Positions 1 through 6,323 of a DNA stretch of 16,048 nucleotides are shown here, in pieces. The position numbers and the translations under genes are program-made. This DNA comes from CAZFDT01 sp964518335 (lineage in GTDB: Bacteria > Planctomycetota > Phycisphaerae > Phycisphaerales > Phycisphaeraceae), in NCBI GenBank assembly GCA_964518335.1, contig CAZFDT010000106.1:1-16048 (forward strand), given 5' to 3'. The stretch's first letter is position 1; each line of letters begins with the position of its first letter. The notes under the pieces are model-generated. The model was not told where the DNA came from, ran no database searches, and saw only the letters and a list, made by a program, of their open reading frames with translations.

Positions 1-293
1 CCATGCACACCCAACCCATGGCTCCAAACCCAGGTTGACATACACAGTCCGGAAGCGGGGTCGCTGCCCGGATTGAACGGCGCAAGCTTCTCCAGCCAGT
101 CGTCGTAGTCGGCGATCAGCCCGTCCTCGGCGTCGTTGATATAGACGCTGGCGGTGATGTGCATGGCGTTGACCAGGCACAGCCCCTCGCGCACGCCGCT
201 GTCGGCGACGGCCTGCTCGATCTGCGGGGTGATGTTGATGTAGTCGCGGCGGTGCGGGGTGTTGAAAAACAGTTCCTGGCGATGGTGTTTCAT
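1..293 (-). CDS. YjbQ-family (UPF0047) protein, 3' end missing or disrupted
   Basis: The visible part is 97 residues from the ATG at 293. It opens MKHHRQELFFNTPHRRDYIN and continues with NAMHITASVYINDAEDGL and DDWLEKLAPFNP, which match the YjbQ/UPF0047 fold family. Members have been described as thiamine-phosphate-synthase-like enzymes, but their true role is uncertain. In this subgroup the text after 'LEKLAP' normally runs into a conserved H/N-rich stretch (roughly YRHN..GEDNADAH). Here, from about residue 76 on, it reads GSDPASGLCMSTWVWSHG, which does not resemble the family, although the frame stays open to the window edge. The gene is therefore either broken by an insertion near position 66 or joined to unrelated sequence. 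It diverges from the Calx-beta gene across 88 bp. A TACGAT box lies 6 nt upstream of the start, with no Shine-Dalgarno sequence. Confidence 0.75.
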   Translation of the reverse strand, partial: MKHHRQELFFNTPHRRDYINITPQIEQAVADSGVREGLCLVNAMHITASVYINDAEDGLIADYDDWLEKLAPFNPGSDPASGLCMSTWVWSHGLGVH

Positions 294-345
294 GGGCGAA
301 TCGTACCCCGGCGGGTGCGGCACGTCGCGCCCGCGGGGGCGGGGC

Positions 346-351
346 TATGAT
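346..351 (+). promoter_or_regulatory. Possible -10 box (TATGAT) for the Calx-beta gene
   Basis: TATGAT lies 30 nt upstream of the ATG at 382, leaving room for a short leader that carries GAGGA. No convincing -35 hexamer is seen at 16-18 bp. This is a weak call based on one hexamer and position only. Confidence 0.25.
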
Positions 352-381
352 GGTGGCACGCCTGACACCCCTGAGGACCCC

Positions 382-1527
382 ATGCTGACCGACGACGCCG
401 ACACCCGGTGGACCGCCCTGCCGCATCTTGAGCCGCTGGAGCCGCGCCTGCTCGCCAGCGCCGCGCCGCTGTCGGCCCGCGCCAAGCAGCCGGTGGTGAG
501 CGTCGCCGACGCCACGGTGGTCGAGGGCACGGGCGGCAGCAGCGTGCTGAGCTTCGTGTTCACGCGCACGGGCAACGCCAAGTCACTCAAGCTCGCGTCG
601 GCGGTGACCTACGAAACGCAAGGCGTCGCCGGCGAAGGCGGCGCGACCGCCGACGCCGACTTCGTCAGCAAGACCGGCAAGGTCAAGTTCCAGCCCGGCC
701 AGACCGCCAAGATCGTGCGCGTCAACGTCGTGACCGACAGCGTCTTCGAGGGCGGCAGCAACACCGTCGAGACCATGAAGCTGCTGATCACCGGCGCCAC
801 CGGGGCGCGCACGCCCGACACGGAGGCGAAGGGCACGATCCGCGACGACGATCGTCGGCCGCGCGTCAGCGTCGCTGACACGTACCTGGTCGAGGGCGAC
901 GCGGGCTTTGCCGTCATGCGCTTCACGGTGCGGCTGACCAATCCCAGTGCGCAGAGCGTGAGCGTGGACTACGCCACCGCCGACGGGACCGCCGCCGCCG
1001 GCGTGGATTACATCGGTCGCACCGGCACGCTGACGTTCGCGCCGGGGCAAAGCTCGCTGACGGTCGATGTGAACGTGCCCAACAACCTGGGCGCGCAGGG
1101 CCACCGCGCCTTCGACCTGGTGCTGAGCAATGCCAAGCAGGCGACGCTCGCACGCGACCGGGCCACGGGCACGATCATCGATGACGAAGGCCTGCCCGTG
1201 CTGCTGTTGACCGACATTTCGGTGAAGGAAAAGGACAGTGGCCTGCGGGTGCGGCGCCTGACGGTGACGCTCAGCCATGCCGGGGCGTCGCCGGCGACGG
1301 TGTTCGTCAGCACCGAGGACGCCACCGCCAAGGCCAACGCCGACTACATCCCGATCTCGGGCACGCTGCCCTTCGCCGCGGGCACGACCAGCGCCAGCTT
1401 CAAGATCGCCATCGTCAACGACACGACGCGCGAGCCGACCAAGGCGTTCAACATCGTCTTCAGCTCGCCGACGAACCTCGAGCTGCTCGACACGCGGCTG
1501 CTGGTGACGATCAAGGACAACGATTGA
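382..1527 (+). CDS. Exported protein with three Calx-beta domains and planctomycete LEPR-type N-terminus
   Basis: 381 residues from the ATG at 382, chosen because GAGGA (373-377) sits just upstream and the protein then begins MLTDDADTRW followed by LEPLEPRLLASA. That motif marks the N-termini of many secreted planctomycete proteins (the Planc_extracel / LEPR type). Three Calx-beta repeats of about 110 residues follow, each starting with a V(S/L)..D....E pattern, containing a DADFV / GVDYI / NADYI turn and an F.(P/A)G strand, and ending in DDD, DDE and DND acidic turns typical of Ca2+ ligation. The protein stops right after the third repeat, with no enzymatic domain or C-terminal anchor. The likely role is an extracellular Ca2+-binding adhesion or matrix protein (inference). 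It converges on the enolase-superfamily gene with only 2 bp between the stops and no terminator visible. A longer reading from 259 would overlap the divergent gene and is unlikely. Confidence 0.85.
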   Translation: MLTDDADTRWTALPHLEPLEPRLLASAAPLSARAKQPVVSVADATVVEGTGGSSVLSFVFTRTGNAKSLKLASAVTYETQGVAGEGGATADADFVSKTGKVKFQPGQTAKIVRVNVVTDSVFEGGSNTVETMKLLITGATGARTPDTEAKGTIRDDDRRPRVSVADTYLVEGDAGFAVMRFTVRLTNPSAQSVSVDYATADGTAAAGVDYIGRTGTLTFAPGQSSLTVDVNVPNNLGAQGHRAFDLVLSNAKQATLARDRATGTIIDDEGLPVLLLTDISVKEKDSGLRVRRLTVTLSHAGASPATVFVSTEDATAKANADYIPISGTLPFAAGTTSASFKIAIVNDTTREPTKAFNIVFSSPTNLELLDTRLLVTIKDND

Positions 1528-1529
1528 AC

Positions 1530-3005
1530 CTAGCGCGACAGCGACTCGACGCGCCACGCATCGATGGGGGTGAAGCGCGACACGTCGAGTGAGTCCCCGG
1601 CCAGGGCGCAGCCGAAGGGCGCGGCGACGGCGCTGTCGATGACGATCGCGCCGCGCTCGATGCGCAGGGTGGGCCAGGTGTCGCCCTGTGGCGTGGTGTG
1701 GGCGTGGTAGAGATCGCCATGGACGGCCAGCACGCTGCGCTGCACGTCGGCGGGCAGCGCGGAGAGGCCGGCGAAGTAGTGATGCCCGTTGCGCTCGGCG
1801 TGGGTAATGCCCAGGGTGGCGATGACGGCCAGGTCCTGCAGCAGCGCGATGGGGCCGACGTTGGTCAGGTCCTCGCAGCTCATGACCAGCCGGGCGTGTC
1901 CCTGTCGTCGCCGCGCTTCGAGGAGGCAGGCGTTGGCGATGCCCTTGAAGACGCCCTTACAGTTCTTGTGGCTGGTGCCGTGGTAGCCGGCGTCGAGGGC
2001 CTGGCGCACGGCGCCGAGCGTGCCGTCGGACTCGTCGATGATCATGGTCGGGCGCTGGGGCCAGGCATTGAGTGCCGCTGCAGTGGACGGGGCGAGCGCG
2101 GCGTCGCGGTGCAGCGGCTGCTCGACGAAGAGGAGGCCGCGGCGGAGGAAGTCGGCGATGCGGGGCGTGGCGGCGAGCCGGTCCCACAGGACGCGGAAGG
2201 CGCCGATGTCGTGGTAGAACTCGTTGCCGTCGAGCGTGAAGGCGAAGCGCGGGCAGCGGGCGGCGATCAGCTCGGCCAGGCGGGACAGGCGGTCCACTGC
2301 AGCGTCCGGTGCGAAGGGGATCTTGATCTTGAAGTGGGTCAGGCCGTAGGCGTCGATGCACTGGTCCAGCGACTGGGGCAGGCCGTCGTCGAGCCGATCG
2401 GCGTCGGCGATGTCCGCCGCCGTGAGCGGGTCGGCCAGGCCGACGGTGTGGCGGACCGTGATCGACCGCAACGGCTGGGCGGGGAGCAGGTCGGCGGGCT
2501 GAGCGCCTTCGAGTTCGGGGTGGATCTCCCACAGGCGCAGGCCCAGGGCGTTGCCATGCACCGCACTGCTAAGCCGCAAGCGGCCCCCGGAATGACGGCA
2601 GAAGGCGTCGATCATCGCGCGTTCGATCAGCGTGACGCCGAAGGTCCACAGCAGCGGGGGCATGCCCGCCGCCTCGCCCCACCGCCGCTGCGCCGCGTAC
2701 ACCTGGCGCCACAGGTCGAACACACTGGGCATCGCCGCCGCCGCCTTCGCGTGCATCGCCGCGCGACGCACCACCTCGACCATCTCCACCACTTCCTCGT
2801 CGGGCGATCGGTCGGCGTCCTTGGTGAACCACTTGGGCGGCAGGTTGTCGGCCGCCAGCCCCGTCGTCGCCCGGCCGTCCACGTCCAGCTCGACGCGCAC
2901 CAGCAGGTGCGGCACCGCCGTGAGCGTGGCGATGCCGTACTTGAACGGCATCCGCGTCCACAGATTCAGCACGTGCAGCGATACATCACGCACAGCGAGC
3001 AACAT
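1530..3005 (-). CDS. Enolase-superfamily (mandelate racemase / muconate lactonizing-like) protein
   Basis: 491 residues from the ATG at 3005. The open frame extends far upstream, but that part is antisense to the beta-barrel gene. An N-terminal capping domain (about 1-180) precedes a TIM-barrel with the superfamily signature: HFKIKI (K226, K228 as candidate bases), TLDGN (D259), VEQP (E295) and IIDES (D324) as Mg2+ ligands, then SHKNCKG (K347, K350). These enzymes abstract a proton alpha to a carboxylate, as in acid-sugar dehydratases, racemases and cycloisomerases; the substrate cannot be named from sequence. The chain is longer than a typical 350-400 residue member. Residues 141-146 (GRLRLS) are encoded by an exact REP palindrome (2568-2584), just before AVHGNALGLRLWEIHPEL. 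There is no SD, but TACAAT lies 9 nt before the ATG, so the message may be leaderless. The gene is convergent with the Calx-beta gene. Confidence 0.88.
   Translation of the reverse strand: MLLAVRDVSLHVLNLWTRMPFKYGIATLTAVPHLLVRVELDVDGRATTGLAADNLPPKWFTKDADRSPDEEVVEMVEVVRRAAMHAKAAAAMPSVFDLWRQVYAAQRRWGEAAGMPPLLWTFGVTLIERAMIDAFCRHSGGRLRLSSAVHGNALGLRLWEIHPELEGAQPADLLPAQPLRSITVRHTVGLADPLTAADIADADRLDDGLPQSLDQCIDAYGLTHFKIKIPFAPDAAVDRLSRLAELIAARCPRFAFTLDGNEFYHDIGAFRVLWDRLAATPRIADFLRRGLLFVEQPLHRDAALAPSTAAALNAWPQRPTMIIDESDGTLGAVRQALDAGYHGTSHKNCKGVFKGIANACLLEARRRQGHARLVMSCEDLTNVGPIALLQDLAVIATLGITHAERNGHHYFAGLSALPADVQRSVLAVHGDLYHAHTTPQGDTWPTLRIERGAIVIDSAVAAPFGCALAGDSLDVSRFTPIDAWRVESLSR
2568..2584. repeat. 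REP palindrome inside the enolase-superfamily gene
   Basis: GCTAAGCCGCAAGCGGC is an exact 17-bp match to the two copies upstream of the RAYT gene (9947-9963 and 9976-9992) and to the copy inside it (10406-10422). It contains the imperfect hairpin GCCGC-AA-GCGGC preceded by GCTAA. On the coding strand it reads in frame as RLRLS, with the following base pairs also shared with the RAYT internal copy (…TTAGCAG). Confidence 0.85.
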
Positions 3006-3014
3006 GGTGGCGCG

Positions 3015-3020
3015 ATTGTA
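3015..3020 (-). promoter_or_regulatory. Possible leaderless -10 box (TACAAT) for the enolase-superfamily gene
   Basis: On the minus strand TACAAT is followed by 9 nt and then the ATG at 3005, the spacing expected if transcription starts at or very near the start codon. A poor -35 candidate (TTATGC) lies 17 bp further upstream. No Shine-Dalgarno sequence is present, which supports the leaderless reading. Weak evidence. Confidence 0.35.
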
Positions 3021-3068
3021 ACGCCGACGGCGCCCGAGCATAACGCGAGGGAACCTTTGCCCGCCGCG

Positions 3069-3077
3069 TGATACACT
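3069..3077 (+). promoter_or_regulatory. Possible extended -10 (TGATACACT) for the beta-barrel gene
   Basis: TGATACACT (TG-A-TACACT) lies 27 nt upstream of the ATG at 3105, ahead of a GGAG ribosome-binding site (3094-3097). A near-identical TGATTACACT (4701-4710) occurs before the AEC carrier. No clear -35 is seen. Confidence 0.35.
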
Positions 3078-3104
3078 CGCTGGGCGCTCACACGGAGACT
3101 GGCC

Positions 3105-4076
3105 ATGCGAACGATCAGCGGCGTTCTTGCGTTGCTCCTGATGGGGACGGCTGCGTGGGGTCAGGTGGACACGGGTCTGCTCACGCCCTGGCCGGAGGGC
3201 CGCCACGCGCAGGTCGGCGGGCGGGCGATGATCTTCGGCGACAGCCAGACGGACAACGGCGACGCCGACTTCGACCTCAACGTGTACGAAGCCCGCGGCT
3301 GCTTCCGACTCGGCGACGACGACAGCGGCGCGCCCAGCGCCGGCTTCCGCGTCAAGTACCTGGACATCAGCACCGACGACCCCGCCCTGCCCACGCGCCT
3401 GGTCGATCAGGCCATCGGCCTGGGCATGGGCGTGGGCCACCTCGACGCCTTCGGGCAGACGTGGCAGCTCGGCTTCACCGCCGGCATCGGCTACGCCGGC
3501 GACACCCCCTTCGCCGACAGCGACGCCGTGTACCTCCTGGGCAACCTCGTCGCCAAAGCCCAGCTCGACGAGAAGAGCGAGCTTCGCCTCATCCTCAACT
3601 ACGACGGCAACCGCGCGATCTTCCCCGACGTGCCCCTGCCCTACATCGCCTACACCCGCAAGGAAAACGACGCCTTCACCTGGACCGTCGGTTTCCCCTT
3701 CAGCGGCATCCGCTGGCAGATCGACGACCGGCTGTTGCTCACCGCACGCTACTTCTTCCCGCTCGACGGCGAGATCGAGCTGGCGTACGAGCTGCACAAG
3801 GAGTGGACGCTCTACGTCGGCTACGAAAGCTCGCTCGATGCCTTTCACCTCGACACGCCCGATGACGACGACGATCGGCTGTTCTTCCAGCAGCGGCGCG
3901 TCGAGGCGGGCGTGCGCTGGGCCCCCGGCGCGTGGCCGGGCGTCGAGCTGACCGTCGCCGGCGGGTACGCGTTCGACCAGGAGTTCGAGACCGGCTGGGA
4001 CCTGCGCGACACGGACAGCGTCGCCGACGTGGACGGCACGCCGTTCGGCCGCGTCGCCCTGTCGGTGGAGTTCTGA
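3105..4076 (+). CDS. Predicted outer-membrane beta-barrel protein, function unknown
   Basis: 323 residues from the ATG at 3105, with GGAG 7 nt upstream. A signal peptide is clear: MRTISGVLALLLMGTAAWGQ, basic then hydrophobic, with a likely cleavage after AWG. The mature part is rich in short alternating strands separated by acidic turns (for example RLILNYDGNRAIF, WRWQI-like amphipathic stretches, ELAYELHKEWTLYVGYESS). It ends in RVALSVEF: a terminal phenylalanine on an amphipathic strand is the usual C-terminal signal of BAM-inserted barrels. This fits an outer-membrane barrel similar to small DUF-type barrels seen in planctomycetes, but I do not recognise a specific family. It could be a passive pore or a structural protein. 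rsmD follows after 35 bp on the same strand. The upstream region is divergent with the enolase-superfamily gene. Confidence 0.75.
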   Translation: MRTISGVLALLLMGTAAWGQVDTGLLTPWPEGRHAQVGGRAMIFGDSQTDNGDADFDLNVYEARGCFRLGDDDSGAPSAGFRVKYLDISTDDPALPTRLVDQAIGLGMGVGHLDAFGQTWQLGFTAGIGYAGDTPFADSDAVYLLGNLVAKAQLDEKSELRLILNYDGNRAIFPDVPLPYIAYTRKENDAFTWTVGFPFSGIRWQIDDRLLLTARYFFPLDGEIELAYELHKEWTLYVGYESSLDAFHLDTPDDDDDRLFFQQRRVEAGVRWAPGAWPGVELTVAGGYAFDQEFETGWDLRDTDSVADVDGTPFGRVALSVEF

Positions 4077-4111
4077 CACAGAGCCGGGCCATGTTGGTCC
4101 GGCGCCACACC

Positions 4112-4687
4112 ATGCGCGTCATCGCCGGCACCCATCGCAGTCGCAAGCTCCTGCCGCCCGAAGGCGATGAGGTGACGCGCCCGATCACCGACCGGGTCAA
4201 GCAGGCGCTGTTCGACCGGCTGTGGTCGATGGGCGCGCTGGAGACGGCGCAGGGCCTGGACCTGTTCGCCGGGACGGGCAGCCTGGGGATCGAGGCCCTG
4301 TCGCGCGGGGTCGAGCGCGTCGCGTTCGTCGAGCGCGACCGCCAGGCCCGCGCCCTGCTGGATAGGAATCTGGAATCGCTGCAGTTGACCGACCGGGCGA
4401 CGGTGCTGCACGTCGATGCGTTCGGCGCGACGCACCTGTCGCTGCTGCGGGCGACGCCGCCGGGGCTGATCTTCTGCGACCCGCCCTACCAGCTCGTGCA
4501 CGACTCGCCGCAGCGCATCGCCGCGCTGATCGCCGCGCTGGCGCCGGTCGCCGCGGACGATGCCGTGCTGGTCCTGCGCACCGACGCCCACGTGACGATG
4601 ACCGACGCGATCGCCGGCTGGACCGGGCCCGACACGCACGGGTACGGGTCGATGGCGCTGCACTTTTACCGGCGCGCGGAGATGTGA
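4112..4687 (+). CDS. rsmD: 16S rRNA (guanine(966)-N2)-methyltransferase RsmD
   Basis: 191 residues. The start MRVIAGTHRSRKLLPPEGDE matches the usual RsmD opening (M.IIAG..+GR.L). The S-adenosylmethionine-binding motif I is LDLFAGTGSLGIEALSRG (about residues 46-63), followed by VERD (acidic loop binding the ribose). The catalytic DPPY motif appears as FCDPPYQLV. RsmD methylates the N2 of G966 in helix 31 of 16S rRNA during 30S assembly. Two in-frame upstream ATGs exist (for example at 4091), but the family start is at 4112. No strong ribosome-binding site is present. The stop (TGA, 4685-4687) lies 32 bp before the preferred start of the AEC carrier, so the two may be co-transcribed. Confidence 0.92.
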   Translation: MRVIAGTHRSRKLLPPEGDEVTRPITDRVKQALFDRLWSMGALETAQGLDLFAGTGSLGIEALSRGVERVAFVERDRQARALLDRNLESLQLTDRATVLHVDAFGATHLSLLRATPPGLIFCDPPYQLVHDSPQRIAALIAALAPVAADDAVLVLRTDAHVTMTDAIAGWTGPDTHGYGSMALHFYRRAEM

Positions 4688-4700
4688 GCGCGCCCGCCGG

Positions 4701-4710
4701 TGATTACACT
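4701..4710 (+). promoter_or_regulatory. Possible leaderless -10 region (TGATTACACT) before the AEC carrier
   Basis: TG-AT-TACACT is followed by 9 nt and the ATG at 4720, the same spacing as the TACAAT box before the enolase-superfamily gene. It resembles TGATACACT at 3069-3077. No -35 of note. Alternatively the gene is simply read from the rsmD transcript. Confidence 0.3.
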
Positions 4711-4719
4711 GCGCGGCCG

Positions 4720-5679
4720 ATGTGGACCGACGTCGGCGACATCTTCACGCAGGTGCTGCTGCCGGTGCTGCTGGCCACGGGGCTGGGGGCGCTGGTGCAG
4801 TGGAAGTTCAAGCTGCACGTGCCCACGCTCAGCCGGCTGAACATCTGGCTGCTGGTTCCGTGCTTCCTGTTCGTGAAGGTGTACGAGAGCACGGTGAGCC
4901 TGGCGGACCTGGGTTGGATCGCGCTGACGGTGGCGCTGGTCGGCGCGGCGCTGGGCGTGCCTCTGTTCGTCGGGCTGCGTCGGGCGAAGGTGCAGGGCGG
5001 CGTGGTGGCCGCGGTGGTCGTGGGCGGGCTGTTCTACAACGCGGGCAACTTCGGGCTGCCCGTGGCGGAGCTGTTGTACGGCGTCAAGGGCGTGCGCTTC
5101 GAGGGCATGCGCGACGCCGCCGACGGCCCGGCGGTGCAGGCCCTGCTCATGATGCTCAGCAACCTGTGCATCTGGGGCCTGGGCTACGTCATCCTCGCCG
5201 CCGCCAAGGGCGACGGGTGGGCGGGCGTGCTGGGCTATCTGAAGCTGCCGATGCTGTACGTGCTGGCGGCGGCGTTCATCTTCCGGTGCACGGGCGCGAC
5301 GCCGTGGCCGCCGATCTATCACGCGGTGCAGATCATCGCCGACGCCTGCGTGCCGGTGATGCTGCTGATCCTGGGCATGCAACTCGCACAGGAGGCGCGG
5401 TGGCCGCGCTGGCGCGTGGTGACGGTGGTGTCGATCGTCAAGCTGCTGATCCTGCCGGCGGCGACGTGGCTGACGGTGTGGCTGCTGGGGCTGTGGCCCT
5501 GGCCGGGGGCGCAGCTCGTGATCGCGGCGGCGGCGCCGACGGCGGTGAACACGCTGCTGTTGACCCTCGAGCTCGAGGGCGACGCCGACCTGGCCGCCGA
5601 CGTGGTGTTCTGGACCACCGTGCTCAGCGCCGTGACGGTGACGGGGGTGATCGCGGTGGTCGTGGCCGCGGGCACGTGA
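4720..5679 (+). CDS. AEC (auxin efflux carrier) family transporter
   Basis: 319 residues from the ATG at 4720. A GTG at 4684 overlapping the rsmD stop is an alternative start that adds 12 polar residues. About ten hydrophobic segments alternate with short loops in two five-helix halves, as in the AEC / bile-acid-sodium-symporter-like fold. Signature stretches are FYNAGNFGLPVAELLYG in the first half and AAPTAVNTLLLTLELEGDADLAADVV near the C-terminus, the usual crossover-helix region, followed by a last helix FWTTVLSAVTVTGVIAVVVAA. Family members export or exchange small carboxylates such as malate or, in plants, auxin; the substrate here is not predictable. It sits 32 bp after rsmD, probably by transcriptional coupling rather than shared function. 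Confidence 0.88.
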   Translation: MWTDVGDIFTQVLLPVLLATGLGALVQWKFKLHVPTLSRLNIWLLVPCFLFVKVYESTVSLADLGWIALTVALVGAALGVPLFVGLRRAKVQGGVVAAVVVGGLFYNAGNFGLPVAELLYGVKGVRFEGMRDAADGPAVQALLMMLSNLCIWGLGYVILAAAKGDGWAGVLGYLKLPMLYVLAAAFIFRCTGATPWPPIYHAVQIIADACVPVMLLILGMQLAQEARWPRWRVVTVVSIVKLLILPAATWLTVWLLGLWPWPGAQLVIAAAAPTAVNTLLLTLELEGDADLAADVVFWTTVLSAVTVTGVIAVVVAAGT

Positions 5680-5716
5680 CGCCCGGCCGGTGTTTTCCCG
5701 GTCGATTCGTCGCCAT

Positions 5717-5745
5717 TTGACGCCGCCCCGACGATCGCAAACAAT
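5717..5745 (+). promoter_or_regulatory. Sigma70-like promoter for the NuoI-type ferredoxin
   Basis: TTGACG (5717-5722), a 17-bp spacer, then AACAAT (5740-5745), and only 7 nt to the ATG at 5753. This is the best -35/-10 pair in the window, with optimal spacing. The short distance implies a leaderless transcript, and no Shine-Dalgarno sequence precedes this start. Confidence 0.5.
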
Positions 5746-5752
5746 CCCGCAC

Positions 5753-6298
5753 ATGGCGATCTCCGAACAGGACGTGATCAATGTCGATCTGCCGCCGCTG
5801 ACCGCGGCCGAGGCGTTTTACCTGCCCGAGGTGTTCAAGGGCCTGGGCACGACGTTCAAGCACCTGGTGGGGTCGATCGGCCGGGGCAAGCGCAACAAGG
5901 CGATGTGCTACCCCGAGGAGCGGCGCGAGGACATCCCCATCGAGGACGGCGGCATGTACAAGGGCCACTTCCGGGGCGTGCATCGGCTCAACCGCGACGA
6001 GGAGGGCCGCGTCCGCTGCGTCGCCTGCTTCATGTGCTCGACGGCGTGCCCGGCGCGCTGCATCCACATCGAGGCCGGCGAGTCGCCCTGGGACGACCGC
6101 GAAAAGTACCCCATCAAGTTCGACCTCGACGAGCTGCGCTGCATCTACTGCGGCATGTGCGAGGAGGCCTGCCCCGTGGACGCCATCGAGCTGACCCCGG
6201 TGTACGACCTCGTCGGCCTGTCGCGGCAGGAGATGATCTTCGACAAGGAAAAGCTCCTGACGGTGTACGACAAGACCATCGCGCAGAAGGCCATGTGA
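5753..6298 (+). CDS. nuoI: NuoI-type 2x[4Fe-4S] ferredoxin subunit (NADH-quinone oxidoreductase subunit I)
   Basis: 181 residues from the ATG at 5753; the frame is open to 5690, but the family similarity starts here. The N-terminal amphipathic part (FKGLGTTFKHLVG) is followed by CYPEERRED, then the family's FRGVHRLNRDEEG, and two four-cysteine clusters: C89-x2-C92-x2-C95-x3-C99-P and C130-x2-C133-x2-C136-x3-C140-P. EKYPIKFDLDELRCIYCGMC is strongly NuoI-like. In complex I this subunit carries clusters N6a and N6b, passing electrons to N2 on NuoB, at the junction of the peripheral and membrane arms. Its length is normal. No other nuo gene is visible on either side (an AEC carrier upstream, a lipoprotein downstream), so it is an orphan copy in this window. 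It could also serve another oxidoreductase. Confidence 0.88.
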   Translation: MAISEQDVINVDLPPLTAAEAFYLPEVFKGLGTTFKHLVGSIGRGKRNKAMCYPEERREDIPIEDGGMYKGHFRGVHRLNRDEEGRVRCVACFMCSTACPARCIHIEAGESPWDDREKYPIKFDLDELRCIYCGMCEEACPVDAIELTPVYDLVGLSRQEMIFDKEKLLTVYDKTIAQKAM

Positions 6299-6323
6299 TC
6301 GCCACGCATTCGAGGAGCTTGCC

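Noticed and set aside
1698..3071. A 457-codon plus-strand open frame
   Set aside because: Antisense to the enolase-superfamily gene, which has clear catalytic motifs.
3006..4079. Upstream extension of the enolase-superfamily protein by 358 codons
   Set aside because: The extension is antisense to the exported beta-barrel gene and has biased composition; the family similarity starts at the ATG at 3005.
5690..5752. Earlier start for the NuoI-type gene, adding 21 residues
   Set aside because: The added residues (MFSRSIRRHL…) have no family similarity and overlap the likely promoter at 5717-5745.
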